This document shows positions 23,601-34,162 of a stretch of 64,000 nucleotides of DNA, one piece after another (the first letter of the stretch is position 1; the number at the start of each line of letters is the position of its first letter). The position numbers and the translations under genes are program-made. The notes under the pieces are model-generated. The model saw only the letters and a program-made list of their open reading frames with translations, was not told the DNA's origin and did not search any database. The stretch is taken from positions 853,571 to 917,570 of the forward strand of contig MU001492.1 of assembly GCA_010093485.1 (NCBI GenBank), in the 5' to 3' direction. This stretch comes from Karstenula rhodostoma CBS 690.94 (Eukaryota > Ascomycota > Dothideomycetes > Pleosporales > Didymosphaeriaceae).

Positions 23601-24919
23601 TTGTTCTGCGGGTTGGGCGCAGAAAGCACTTGTTGGACACGTGCGTACTCTTTCTGGATGCGCGGCAGAAGAGCGGAATACCATTGCCACATCAGAGCTT
23701 GTATGGGTTTGGTCTTGAGCACGCCGTGGATGCCGAGTTCTTGAAGTTTCTCGTCTTCAATCTTCCACCGATTGATCGCAGCCTCGGTCGCGTCCTGCTC
23801 GAGTTGCAGCTGGCGCATGTACGCAAAAGCACGTTCTTTTTCATCCTGCGAGCCCTCCATCTCGTGAGGGAAAGGGACCCGAGTGGTTTGGTCGAATACA
23901 GCAAGCGCGTTCTTGAGCGCGATGAGGCCTTCGCCCTTCTGTGGGACTTCCTTTACACTGTGTGCAGGATTGGGGAGGATGCCAGTGTCGATAAGCGCCT
24001 GGGTTCCAAGTGGCGTGCTCATCTCAATCGGATGAAGTGTGTCGGCAGACGGCTCCAGCACAGGCGGTTCCTGGAAGCGGTCCGGCTGAGCACGGATAAG
24101 GGCATCCCATTCGTGGTCGTCGAAGTCTTCGGAGTAGTTGATGGCGTCCATGACGTCGGAGCCGCACCTTGCTTCGGCCATGGCGAGGTACTTGTGCAGC
24201 GACCGGTGCCTTTTGCTGCCCTCGAGGAGCGACATGGAGGCACGCAGAAGTGTGACAAAGGTACCGGCATTGGGCTCGATGGCCTTGCGCACCATGTGTG
24301 AGTCGTACCACTCCTCGATAGTGTCCATGGAATACGCCTCTGGGTCCTGTCGGGCCAGCTCGAACAACGTCTGCAGGTATGCATTGTGCGCCTCGACGAC
24401 CTCGCTCGCCGTTGTGCTGTACATGATCGTCAGGCGCTGGATGATGGCCGTAGCGCGGTCCATGCGGCCGACGCGCAGGCAAGCATGCAGGTTTTGGTAC
24501 AGTTCGATGGGATCGCCGCCGATACCGAACCGAGAGGGTGTGGTGGGAGGGTCCATGGGTTCGCGCAGGATGAGCGGCGTGGCGGGATCCCAGGACTCCA
24601 GCCGTGCCATGCGCGGCGATTGGGCACTGCGCGAGCCCCAGGGCTGTAGGAGGCCGTCGAAGGCCATTGCCGGCGTGTGTGCGTGCTGGACATCGGCCTG
24701 CGTGGCAAGCGAGCGCGTCTCGTGCCGTGGCGACAGCGCGCCATGTCGTGGTCGTCGTGCATCGTGCGTCGTAGTCGTCGTCGTCGTCGCAGGGCCAACG
24801 CTGGCAGCCCATCGCATCTGCGCCGGACAGAGCCAAGGGAGCGTCAGTTGCTCGGCCAGCTGCGTGGGCGACCGGAAGGCGTCCCTTCGCAGCTTCCGTC
24901 GGGCTGCTCGCGCGAGCAT
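20642..24919 (-). CDS. RPO41: Mitochondrial DNA-directed RNA polymerase (T7-like)
   Basis: Intronless, 1,425 aa from ATG 24919, close to yeast Rpo41 (1,351 aa). The C-terminal half is a single-subunit phage-type polymerase. It shows SVDFRGRAYPIPPVLNHMGSD, then motif A HQDGTCNGLQHYAALGGD (near 908, catalytic Asp), motif B with KRTVMTNVYGVTFIGAK (near 978, catalytic Lys/Tyr) and motif C AAVHDSFWTH (near 1180, second catalytic Asp). It ends in SQYFFS, like other family members with an aromatic C-terminus. The N-terminus (MLARAARRKLRRDAFRS) is Arg-rich and looks like a mitochondrial presequence. The N-terminal domain includes PPR-like helices and a poly-Thr stretch coded by an ACG repeat. By family knowledge it transcribes mtDNA and primes its replication. 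Antisense frames over it are composition shadows. Confidence 0.97.
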   Translation of the reverse strand: MLARAARRKLRRDAFRSPTQLAEQLTLPWLCPAQMRWAASVGPATTTTTTTHDARRPRHGALSPRHETRSLATQADVQHAHTPAMAFDGLLQPWGSRSAQSPRMARLESWDPATPLILREPMDPPTTPSRFGIGGDPIELYQNLHACLRVGRMDRATAIIQRLTIMYSTTASEVVEAHNAYLQTLFELARQDPEAYSMDTIEEWYDSHMVRKAIEPNAGTFVTLLRASMSLLEGSKRHRSLHKYLAMAEARCGSDVMDAINYSEDFDDHEWDALIRAQPDRFQEPPVLEPSADTLHPIEMSTPLGTQALIDTGILPNPAHSVKEVPQKGEGLIALKNALAVFDQTTRVPFPHEMEGSQDEKERAFAYMRQLQLEQDATEAAINRWKIEDEKLQELGIHGVLKTKPIQALMWQWYSALLPRIQKEYARVQQVLSAPNPQNKSDERHIYGPYLEMCKPEKMAAITVSRMIQGVAVGRSDHTNDLKISQLSGLLAEDIRNQAISDAKEKLVSARKKQRKQARRAMLDSLSLQPQGAKPEEKPTTKTTDFPLDSFLRSEMPTAIKTRIGALLIEHFLQAAMVTVTVEDPKSGKTLTNTQAAFHHHVGFANGKRTGWIAPHQEIVNKLMQEPTHSVQSVQLPMVFEPKPWTAFDEGGYYTTSQAVVRLKNHDQSQRAYAHSAIENGDMEKMLTGLDVLSKVPWQINKDVFEVMVQAWNSGEGIGAMVGEKAGPTLPEEPPQDASASQKTAWRRAIADYENTRAGLHSQRCYQNFQLETARAFVKEKKLYFPHSVDFRGRAYPIPPVLNHMGSDFARCLLRFANGKELGTVGLQWLKVHLANLYGFDKASLYEREQFAMDNLYEIYDSATNPLNGRRWWTKAEDPWQCLACCIELKNALESPDPTRFVSRLPVHQDGTCNGLQHYAALGGDTAGASQVNLEPSDRPQDIYTGVADLVRSMVADDAAKGHRLATMLKDKISRKVVKRTVMTNVYGVTFIGAKNQVEDELRSFFQREDETTEIWLAASYIAGKIFLALGKIFNGAQEIQYWLGECGERISTSVSADQIRRLRDHLDGNKKAYETKYKNPKSVSKSLEKKLVKDMEAFKTPIIWTTPLKMPVVQPYRKMATHVVKTKLQEIVVSRSQGNAAIDKRKQLQAFPPNFIHSLDATHMILSALKCNEMGIDFAAVHDSFWTHAADVPNLNIILRDAFVRMHSEDIMGRLAAEFAARYSGSMHKALLKPASDAAKKILVWRAAQCGDGEDGRLARKTHREAPFDELALEAQRQDLLNSEDPEKREQGLKMVTPTSIWLANQDSSAIASYRLARMGESKNTAGPKLDEVKEMLLTAEASHVTEELEASGALANDVFEADLIAAEEEMEDEGALSKQEKRKAKTGGASQTVAVWLPLTFPPVPKKGDWDVSRLRESQYFFS

Positions 24920-25408
24920 TTTGCAAGTGAAACGAGTATTAAAAGTATTACGGGAAGCAACAACGAGAAGAAGAACGCTCGACTAGGCAGAGAAGGAAGG
25001 AATGGGCCTGTAATGAGCGCAGGGACGATGGGCAGCTCCGAACGAGGCAGCTGTTGGAATTGAAGGGCGCATGGAGATGGCGAAACCCCTTCTACTACAT
25101 AAGAATTTCGCTGGACCGTGCATCAGGGCCGGCGCGTCGGCACGGGAGGCTAGGCAAGGCAGCACGTGATGTTCTACGGTCTATTAAATGCCAAACGCTG
25201 CAAAATGGCCGGCCAAGGCCTAAAACGCCGATGGAATGCCCGTAATCCTGCTCTATCTTTCTAACAAATCATACTGCACGTCACATCACATCCCGCCATG
25301 CCCCTCGCGGTACCTAGGTAGCCCAAATGCAGACAGAGCAGACCATCCACAAGAGTGCCGCGCACCAAAGCTTCAAGCTTCTTGCAGACTGCTCGCACGG
25401 CTGCATGA
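24920..25408. other. Intergenic region upstream of RPO41
   Basis: About 490 bp with the RPO41 promoter and the 3' UTR of the glycosyltransferase-like gene, both on the minus strand. Nothing else is recognised. Confidence 0.5.
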
Positions 25409-27649
25409 CTACAGACTAGAAGTCGTGGGAGGCATAGGCGTCGCACTGACACTGCTTCCCGTCGTCGTCATCGTGGCAACCATCTCAGCACTCGTTAGCG
25501 CGCTCTCCCACACGTCGCGGTATTCGTCGTCAATGTCTGCGTCGAACGTCTCTATGTCGTTCTCCCAGTCGTCATCTTCCTCATCTCCAAAGCAAAACAA
25601 ATCGCGAGCACTTCCCGCTGCAATCTTCCGGTGTTTACCCGCCGGTATCGTGCAGCCACCAATGACCTTACGGTACTCAGCAGCGTAAGTATCTGCGACA
25701 GACGAGATGTTGGAATGGGACAACAAGTCGCCGCGATGGAGGAGGTACGGAAGGTGGGGTATCTCGGGAAGATCACCCTCGAAAGGTAGGATGAGGTGCA
25801 GCGGGCGTGAATGGGAAACTACTTTGGTCTCCAACAATCTGGGTGTCGGTGCAGCTATGTCGCCACGGAGAAATGGTTCGTTCGTCTGTATCGGCGGAGC
25901 AATCGCATCGTCTCCATGACTCGCTTTTGGCGGTGCGAACTCTTCGGGGATATGGTACAGCTCATTGTGGACAGTGACCAGAGCTTCGTCGGAGGTGGCT
26001 CCGGGGTAGAACACGGAATAGCCACGGGCGCGCATGAACTCGAGTGTGTACTCCATCCAGGCTGGGAGGGTCTCTGATACAAGCTTGTTTCGCTGTGGCG
26101 CTTTCGACTGCTTTGCCACGCGGTTGCTGAGGAACGAGTGTAGCTCTGCCCACTTGTCGCCAAAGTACAGTGTCGCATGACTATTGGGAGCTTGCCAAAG
26201 GAACGGCACACTTTTTGTGTCCGCAAAAAGCTCCGAGTATCGCGGGGAATGCATCTCGGTGGGCTTGGGTGGGCTGAGTTTCGTTTCCCCGTTCAGTAGA
26301 ACAGAAGGAAGCTCCAGTGTCACGCCCATAACGCCCGTGGCGTCGTCTTCGGCGTACGTGGAGTGTCTGTACTCTAGCAAAGTGAAAATAAGATACTGGT
26401 AATATTGCGGCGAAAGTTCAGCCTGCGGGGAAAGCAGCAAGAGGTGCGAGTTTTTGGAGCTAGGGTAGAAGAGCTCAAGGAAACGGACGGCAGATGCCTC
26501 CTGTGTCGCGCGCTGACTTCCAATTCTGCGTCTGGTTGTTAGGCGACTCTGATGGCCCGAAGGCGGCCATTTGAAATCGTCCAAGAACTGTTCCACAGTG
26601 CCATCAAGTTCCGCAGGCAGTTCGAGTGTTATATGAGGCAGGCTCAGACCACTGTAGTCGGCAGCTCGGATCGACTTGAGAAGACGAGCAACGCTCGCAG
26701 ATTCTGGCGGCACCTGGATGAGTATGTCGACAGTAGGCAGGTTCCAACTCCGCAAGGACCCGGCGTCGAGCCGAGTTATCCACATCATGTTGTCCAATCT
26801 ATCTCTGGGTATCTCGATAAGGGGCATGTGCAACGCCTCTGTCTTGGCGCGTACGCCTCTTACGAAGAAGCCGTCCTCGGACAGAGCATCATCTATTATA
26901 GCGGCCTGCGGGTGTAGGAACGTGTTGATGTGGGTCATGGCGGCCATGACACTGAGCTCGGCTCGGTCGTCTGAGCTGTATTCGGTCCAGTCTGGGCGCG
27001 CATCGTGCCAGATGGCAGGGCATCTGATCTGGTCTATGCCATTGATCTCCAATATCTGGGCCACGTCAATGTCCTCCCTGCCCATGAAGGCCGCATGCAC
27101 ATAGCTTCTGCTCCAACGCGCCATCTCACATATCATAGGGAGCATCGTGGACGCACTGTGCAGGCTGGATATGGGGAAGACGACGTTGCGGTTGACGGCG
27201 CGGTAGCCGTACGTGTGGGAGGCAGCATGCAGCGAGGCAGCGAGGCGGTAGAACTTGAACTGGCCGTCGAAGGTGTGCGGCGCGGGCTCACCCGCCCTGG
27301 GCGCTCTGTATCCTGGCGGCGGCCCCGTGGGTTCTTCGTTGGTTGGTTGCTCGTGGCCGTAGCTAAAGCGGCCGGGCGGCGCACCGGCGTATTCGGCCGT
27401 GGTGATCTGGTCGGTCCAGCCGCCCAAGGAGGGCATGTGCTTGACCAGGGCGTAGAGCAGACACAGGCCGACGACGGCCAGCAGGACGCGCCGGCGTCGC
27501 CAGCGCAGCGGCGTGCTCCTCGGCGTCCATTTCGGCATGCGCGCGGCGCCCGGCTTGTGGTCGTCGTCCTTCTTGCCCAGCTCTTCGTCGCCGGGCATCG
27601 ATCGCAGCATGTTCCCCCGAATCAGGCCTTCCTGTAGAATCCCAGGCAT
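25409..27649 (-). CDS. Type II membrane protein, fungal glycosyltransferase-like
   Basis: Intronless, 746 aa from ATG 27649; in-frame ATGs at 27610 and 27598 are equally possible starts. A short cytosolic segment rich in Arg/Lys (residues 1-53) precedes one membrane span (VLLAVVGLCLLYALV, about 54-70), then a large lumenal domain: the topology of Golgi/ER glycosyltransferases. Blocks such as NRNVVFPISSLHSAS, QILEINGIDQIRCPAIWHDARPD and AAIIDDALSEDGFF resemble fungal proteins commonly annotated as family-2-like glycosyltransferases. That assignment is from memory of the family, and I cannot point to a certain catalytic DxD. The C-terminus is acidic (FGDEEDDDWENDIETFDADIDDE) and then Thr/Ser-rich. 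Substrate unknown. Confidence 0.75.
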   Translation of the reverse strand: MPGILQEGLIRGNMLRSMPGDEELGKKDDDHKPGAARMPKWTPRSTPLRWRRRRVLLAVVGLCLLYALVKHMPSLGGWTDQITTAEYAGAPPGRFSYGHEQPTNEEPTGPPPGYRAPRAGEPAPHTFDGQFKFYRLAASLHAASHTYGYRAVNRNVVFPISSLHSASTMLPMICEMARWSRSYVHAAFMGREDIDVAQILEINGIDQIRCPAIWHDARPDWTEYSSDDRAELSVMAAMTHINTFLHPQAAIIDDALSEDGFFVRGVRAKTEALHMPLIEIPRDRLDNMMWITRLDAGSLRSWNLPTVDILIQVPPESASVARLLKSIRAADYSGLSLPHITLELPAELDGTVEQFLDDFKWPPSGHQSRLTTRRRIGSQRATQEASAVRFLELFYPSSKNSHLLLLSPQAELSPQYYQYLIFTLLEYRHSTYAEDDATGVMGVTLELPSVLLNGETKLSPPKPTEMHSPRYSELFADTKSVPFLWQAPNSHATLYFGDKWAELHSFLSNRVAKQSKAPQRNKLVSETLPAWMEYTLEFMRARGYSVFYPGATSDEALVTVHNELYHIPEEFAPPKASHGDDAIAPPIQTNEPFLRGDIAAPTPRLLETKVVSHSRPLHLILPFEGDLPEIPHLPYLLHRGDLLSHSNISSVADTYAAEYRKVIGGCTIPAGKHRKIAAGSARDLFCFGDEEDDDWENDIETFDADIDDEYRDVWESALTSAEMVATMTTTGSSVSATPMPPTTSSL

Positions 27650-28068
27650 ACGCGCAGTTCACACCATGGCGCTATATGCATCCGTCCACTGTCGACGCAA
27701 GGAAGCCTGCAGGCACACGGAGAGCCGATGAAGAGCGCGCAGGCGGCAAGGCAAGGCAAGGCGGGGGAGGAGCTGGCGGTGCAGGCAGGCAGGCAGGCAG
27801 GCGAGGGAGAGGAGGAGAGGAGAGACGCGCGCAATCCACTCGAGCTCCGGACCGGTGTGCTCCTGCGACTTGAGGACATGTTTCCCAGCGCCTGCCAGCT
27901 AACGCCATGCGGGCTAGTCTGCCATCCTCCGTCCGACTCCGTCACACTGCACTTCACCCACACACAGGAGGCGTCTTCAACAAGACATGTTGCACCAAAC
28001 ATACACAGCGGCGTTTTGGCTTCCACCGGCTTCGTGTTCCGAGTCAAAACTGCAAAACCACCCAATAG
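27650..28068. other. Intergenic region with GCAG tandem repeat
   Basis: About 420 bp between two minus-strand genes. It holds a GCAG/GGCA tetranucleotide run near 27779-27802 in a purine-rich stretch (27728-27830), probably in the promoter or 5' UTR of the glycosyltransferase-like gene. Confidence 0.6.
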
Positions 28069-29757
28069 CTACGCCGTCCCTGCCAGCCGCCCGTCAGCCT
28101 CCTCCAGGCTCCTCCTCAGCGCTGTCTCGTTGCGCGGCTTGAAAATAACCTCGTAGTGCCTGCACATCGTCACCAAGCTGCACGGGTCTGCGCTTCCCCT
28201 CACGGGATGCGTATCAACCTGAGTGACGGGCAAAATCTCAAAGCTGTTCAGCATCCGCATGAACGTCAAATACAGCTCCCGATTGGCGAGCAGCGATCCC
28301 GCACACATCCTGTACCCAAGGCCATAGGTAAAAAGCGGTGCGTCGGGCTGTTCAAGCCAACGCTCGGGTCGGAACACCTCAGGGTCGTGCCACACTTTGG
28401 GATCTGCGCGGCATCATCAGTTCATGCTTACTTCCACGTTGCGACAGCGCTCAGCTTACCCATGTTGCATGCCCATGCGTTCAGGTAGACCGTGCTACCA
28501 GCCGGAATCAGTTTCCCTTCATACACGACGTCCTTCACTGTGGCTCGGGGAAGCGCCAACCTAAGAACGCAGTAGTAACGCAAACACTCCCTCACCAAAG
28601 CCGCAACGTATTCGCACTTTTGGTCGTCGTATGCATCGCACAGGGGCTCTTCGTGCGAGTAGAACTTGCCAATCTCCTCAACTGCCTTCCTCTGGATGTC
28701 TGGTCGCTGAGCAAGCAATGCAACAGTCCACTGCACCAGCGTGGTAATGGTGTCGAGTCCTCCTGAGAGCATCGTCAAGCTAATCGATGTCAGTTCCTCC
28801 TTGTTCAATCCAGCACTCTTGTCCTGTATTATGTTCGCTTGGATGCAAGGCTTGTGAGTACCCTTCTCCATACGATCATCCAAGTCCTTGTTCAATTTGG
28901 TCAAATATACATCTCGCCTCCTCCGCATGTCGCGTGCCGTCACGGATCCAGCGCTGAACGGGTTCAGTCTGAGCAGCGGAATGTAATCCTGGATATTACC
29001 GGTCGTGCTTCTGAACAGTGAGATCGCCTCTTCTACTTCGGTGATCTCGTGGAACATAGGGTCATCGCGGCTTTCCATTCGCGTGCCCCAGTTTAGTGTC
29101 AGCGACAGAGAGAGTGAAAGGCGCTGTATCATAGGCATAGGGTCTACGCCAACCACGCCAGCTTTGCCGTTCACAAAACCTTCTTTGACGAAGTCCTTGG
29201 TCTCGACATCGATGTGACCGATGTACGTCGCAATTGACGGCTTATTAAGAGCGGATGCAGCGCCCTTACGTCTCCTCTTCAAGGAGTCATTGAATGGCGA
29301 AGTTCCGATCGTCGTTCCGGCAGTGTTTGACAGCACCTATTCTCGTGAGCCAGAAGTCCCCTTGACCTCCGTCTTGTCGCATTTGACATACCTTGTGGAA
29401 TGTCCAAAACACAGGCCTTGAGCTCAATGCCTGGCTATTTTGCCCAAATATCTTCCTTGCAGAGTCTGCACTGTTTACCACTATGACGGGTATATTGCCC
29501 AGCTGTATTTGGTATACATCCCCGAAGATCTTGCTCCATTCGCGGTACTTTTCGGCAGCATTGTACTTGATGTCCGGGATGTTGCCAACAAGCGGCCAGT
29601 TCGTCGGTCCAGCAAAACCTTTCACCCGAAGAGAACGGCGTATGAATTCGTTGATTACAACATACGTAACAGGGATACTAATGAGGGTAATAAGAACGGA
29701 ACGAAGCGTATGTTCGAGTAACTGATCCGACAGCAGCGGCAGGACTGCCGAGATCAT
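28069..29757 (-). CDS. Cytochrome P450, CYP504 (phenylacetate hydroxylase)-like
   Basis: Three exons: 29757-29392, 29336-28460 and 28403-28069 (introns 55 and 56 nt, donors GTATGT and GTAAGC, acceptors TAG and CAG), 525 aa. The N-terminus has a membrane anchor (HTLRSVLITLISIPVTYVVI) and the hinge GPTNWPLVGNIP. The I-helix oxygen-binding motif is GGLDTITT, the K-helix ExxR is RECLRYY, the PERF-like motif is FRPERW and the haem loop is FTYGLGYRMCAG, followed by SLLANRELYL. HKVLSNTAGTTIGTSPFND and the RMCAG-x-LANREL end are typical of CYP504 phenylacetate or hydroxyphenylacetate hydroxylases, which are ER proteins. Substrate is inferred from family resemblance only. No homogentisate-pathway genes lie beside it. 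The start at 29757 is the first ATG in an open frame. Confidence 0.9.
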
Positions 29758-31586
29758 TATGTCGAATTCCCTCACAACACCTGACAATCTCTTTCCAAGC
29801 AAAATCAATATTTAAAACTTAGGAAACGTACGGTGCGTTACGTTTCCGAACAAGGAGTTCGTCTCCTTTGTGGCGCCGTACTTTAAGGGGAAAGAAAACG
29901 ATGCGTTTGGAAGTGCCCAAACTTCACATGCAGTGAGGACGACGAACTGAATCTCTACACGGTTCTCCGGCAGCTATCTATACTCAAAGCGATGTCTCCA
30001 CACAACCGCCGGTACTGTGGGATCGGCATGCGGGGAAAGGGGTGGAAACGCTCGTCGCGGAATGTGCGGAAAGGTTCCGTGCTGCGGGTCAAAGATCTCG
30101 CAGTGCTGCATAGACGAGCTTTGAACCCGTTGGTAGCTTGTTTAACCCCATGAAATAACGCCGTAACTGGCTAGTAATGGTTCCTCGCGGTCTTAGAACT
30201 GGAGACATGGGCAGTAGCTTGGTGGGTCCACGTGGTCGTTGTGAAGGTACGGCAATGCGCCGTCTGCACGGAAGGTCGGTACTGTGCTGACACTGTCGCA
30301 ACGAAAACTGATATATTGAGATGGCGCTCCCTCAGGGCACGGTTGTGATCATCGATGCATTAGCTGGCCGAGTACGGATCAGAAGTTAATACGGAAGGCG
30401 GCATTGCGTCTGTTCATCGCGCAGTTCTCTCTGTCCAACCAATCGAATCTATGTACCAATATTCGAAGTGTCTTAACTTCCTACGGTTCCGTTACTATCT
30501 CAAATCATGCCTAACTCCAACTTACCAGAATATACATTCGTTACAAGAACATCCTAAGATGTGATGGTCACAGTTAACACGCCGCGAATGGTCGCTTTCT
30601 CTCTATAGGTATAGTGGAAAGAAAGTCTGGCGCTGTCTCTGGGAAGAGAGGATTTTCTGCCTCCGTGTGGCCTCCGTGTGTTGTACTAGCCCGTGGGTCA
30701 ATCAGAGCGTCTGCACATGTGGCCAGCGGCCTTGTGGCTTTAGCACGTGAGCTTTTCTACCCACAATACCGCATGACAGCCCAAACATCCAGTGCAATAT
30801 GCTTAGGCCATGCCTAGATGATCGATATTGAATGTTCCTTGACGACATGCTCGGCGGGCACATGATTTGGATCTGGTATAGTTGGATATCGTACAATATT
30901 TGACTGAGCAGTTCCCACATCTAACTGTGTTGTCTCATTCAGGACACGTTGGGATATAGGATGAGTGGGGTGTGCATCTTTGCTGGTACGCCATGAACGG
31001 GGTTCATGTAAAAAACAACATTTCGGAATTGAAAAAGAAGTTAACGTGGCCAGATGTGATTCGTATTTCCACTCGGCTTACTGCTTTTGGAGAGTGCAAT
31101 GAGCTTTACGCCTGCTTTCTCTTTTCAGCTTCACCTAGCGGAAGGATTGGCCGTTAGGAAGCAAGTATCGGCCAGCGTTATACCCTTCAGACCATTGAAC
31201 CATTTTGGTCCAAGGGCGGTGATGAAGCGCAACCGTTCCGCAGAGCCTCTTTACAAGCGACCCTTCAATCGCGGTCCTTCCATACGCTTCAAACAACGCA
31301 ACAAGCCAAGTCACAGGCCCTGGACAATGCAATCGCCTAGCGGAACCAGCGACTAGCAACGTGAATTGGGGAGTATGCGGCTAAAGTTTGTTCGCGGTGT
31401 CATAAATGCGCCTTGCAGCGCTGTGCACTCTCATGCACCCACTTCGCCCCTTCAAGCACACAATCGGAAGTCTTGAATTCATCTCCACACAATCCAGGAC
31501 ACGGTCTCTACTCTTCTGTATTTTCAGTCATCACACCAGGATTTGCGGTACTATAATTCCCTTGAGAGCACCATATCAGCACCTGC
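29758..31586. other. Gene-poor stretch between the P450 and an orphan gene
   Basis: About 1.8 kb of normal composition with only short, unconvincing frames on both strands. It contains the P450 promoter on the left and the promoter of the divergent plus-strand gene on the right. No repeat, tRNA or element recognised. Confidence 0.5.
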
Positions 31587-33409
31587 ATGTCGACGGCGGA
31601 GCAGCCTTCCGTTACAGGCAGCAGAGGGGACGAAGAAACACAGAATCAGTTCTGCAAGGATCCATCGTTTATCAAAGATTTCCTTGAAGCACGTTCTCAA
31701 GATTACTCCAGTGGATATCAACACCCCGAAGATAACTTCGACATTAACGAGTTTTGCCACGCAAATGATGATTGGGAGGCACATGCAAACAGTCCCGATC
31801 GCATAAGCTACGCCGTTCCGCATCCTGGTATCAGCCTAGAAAGAAGCATTTCGCAGGCACCCCGACAACCTTTCCTGGAAGACGAAGTCTTTTCACGTGG
31901 CCTCGAGAATAACGATGAAGTATCTAGCTTGAGCTATAGGGAACAAGCGCGTGTGGCTCGACTTCCATATAAACCCCAGCCTTTGGCTCATTCTGATGGG
32001 CTTGAACGTTCTTCGCATATGCATAGCACTCCATATTATACGAAGGATATGCCACAAGCTGGGAAATCTTCAAGCACTAAGTATGGACCATACAAAGCAA
32101 GATTTGACTCCTCTGAGAGCGCAAGCAAGCATCGCAAAGAAGCGACACGGTTTGACAGGAAGCCTTATCGTCCCCCGGATACCGATTACACGATTGCTGA
32201 AGTTGAGCGAGACCGCCTTTACCATGTCAAGCGAGTCTACAACGCCATGACTTGTGGCGATGCGGCGAGAGACAACAAAGGTTCCATTGCCATGAAAAGA
32301 TGGGTGCATGGAGCCTATTACGACTCCGGTTTGGTCGAAGCATATGCACATAAGGTTCTTGATTGTCTTCTGCTACAGGCAAAAGAAGGATTTCGAGGCT
32401 GGGTAGGTGTCTCCCCCGTAGACGTTGATTTGAAAGAAGAACAGAGCTAACGTGGCAACACTAGGTTCATAATGACTATGTTGCAGATGACCGCAAGGGC
32501 GATGACGAGGACCGAGACCTAACCTGCGAAGAACGATTGGAGAACATTGTCCGAGCTCTCCAAGAGGAAAAGACAATTTGTGAAGACGTCATGAACTCCG
32601 CTTGTCAGATCCGTATGTTTGTCAATGCTCCGAAGGCATACGCAAACCGGAAATACCAAAACCGTGTTGGAAACAGCAAAAGAGGCCGAACGAAAGACTC
32701 TGATGCATGCAACGTACCTTCCAAGGTCCGTAAACTGAACGCGAGGCCGGCCACAAGAACTCGTCGTAGCGGATCAGACAGGATCGTTGAAATGAACCCA
32801 CACGTCGGACTTGAAAGTCAGCCACGCAAAATGTCCCCGTTTCAACGAGCTCAGGCCCGTTTCTCAACACCATCTGCGTTCGCCAGCAGTCCCGACATAT
32901 ACGGATCTCGGAGGCTTGCCTCTTCGCAAGAGTTCCCATCAATACAAAGTCGTATACATGCCTTGTCGCCTCCACTAACGGGCTCACCATATGCTACACG
33001 CATATCAACAGTGCCGCCGCAACAACACACGCCAGTTATGTCACCTCCGGCCTTGTCATATGGGAATCACTCTGCGCCCGCCAGCCCAGACGATAGGCAG
33101 CTTATACACGATCCCAAAAGCGATCAATGGCCGGCAATACAGCAGCATGGAAACATTTGTTACCGCAATGATGAGCCCCTCTTCGACGGATCCTGGAGCT
33201 CGCCCGATGGACGGCAGGGTCAAGCATGCACTGGTATGAGTGCGAACCTTTTTGTGCAGCATCCAGAAATTGCCGACATGGCCGTGAGTCCCGGAGGGCA
33301 ACCCAGCGCACGATATGACTGCCAGAACTTTTCGCAGTACTGGGAGACCCAACAAGGTGTCCAGCAGTTTCAGTACCCAAGGACATCGGATACACGCGAC
33401 CAGTTGTGA
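31587..33409 (+). CDS. Conserved-looking fungal protein of unknown function
   Basis: Two exons, 31587-32402 and 32465-33409, with a 62-nt intron (donor GTAGGT after a Trp codon, branch GCTAAC, acceptor CTAG), 586 aa. The junction gives EGFRGW-VHNDYVADDRKG, continuing the reading smoothly. Residues 1-210 are polar and probably disordered. Residues about 215-350 form the only globular-looking part: YHVKRVYNAMT, MKRWVHGAYYDSGLVEAYAH, KVLDCLLLQAKEGFRGW, RLENIVRALQEEKTICEDVM and QIRMFVNAPKAYANRKYQNR. A basic stretch (NSKRGRTKDSD) may be a nuclear signal, and a Pro/Ser-rich tail follows. No signal peptide or membrane span. I have an impression of similar uncharacterised proteins in other ascomycetes but know no function. 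It is the last intact gene before the AT-rich block. Confidence 0.85.
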
Positions 33410-34162
33410 GCACCAGTAGTATCGCGTGTCATCTTCTATTTGTATTCGCTGGTCGTATCTACGTTTGGTTGTCGTGTCGGAGGATCAACAGCGGCTTGTA
33501 GTGCTTTCTACTCCCAATTGTCTCCAATCCCCTTCATCCTTGTCTTTTTCCTTCCCTGCCTTTATGATACCCCCATCGTCTCCTTTTTCCTTGCTCGACT
33601 TGCACTGTCAATTTGATTTCGAGATAGCTTTCTTTTTCGTTGCCCATCACGGAAGTGTGGCAGCGATATTGGCGTCCGTAGGACAATGGTACGTTCTGGA
33701 TGGTAACTGGACGTATAATACCGTTTCGATTGGTGTTGTGTCGTAAAGCAGCGTGGATGTGATAGAAGAACGAAGCCTTTTCAAAGGCATGTCGTAATCC
33801 GGAGAGTGGTTTGTATTGTCCTCGTTATTATTAGAATAACTACTGTATCTTGAAAACCCTCTTGAGCATGACCTGAGTTGAACTAGTTTATACTTGCGCA
33901 TCTGTGATCCTATATATGCACATTCCGCAGAAGAGCTCGCTACGTGTCGTGTCGACTGTTGATGCTCATTTTATCAGGCAAATGTGCCACTACGACTTGC
34001 ATCGCATCTTTATCCCCTTTGATATTGCACCGATTCACGAACCAAAGCTTCCTTAGCAAGATGGCTGACTCCAACAACCGACTTGCTCACCATAGCCTAC
34101 GCCTATTTACTGTAGGAAAATTCCAAAAAAGAACACAATAAGAAGGGAAGTCAGTGTAGCTA
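33410..34162. other. Intergenic region after the orphan gene
   Basis: About 750 bp including the 3' UTR of the plus-strand gene. Pyrimidine-rich from 33480 to 33640. No supported gene. Confidence 0.5.

Noticed and set aside
23486..24926. Long antisense and alternate-frame readings (270 to 300 residues) over RPO41
   Set aside because: They overlap the conserved polymerase coding sequence and show no family resemblance; typical composition shadows.
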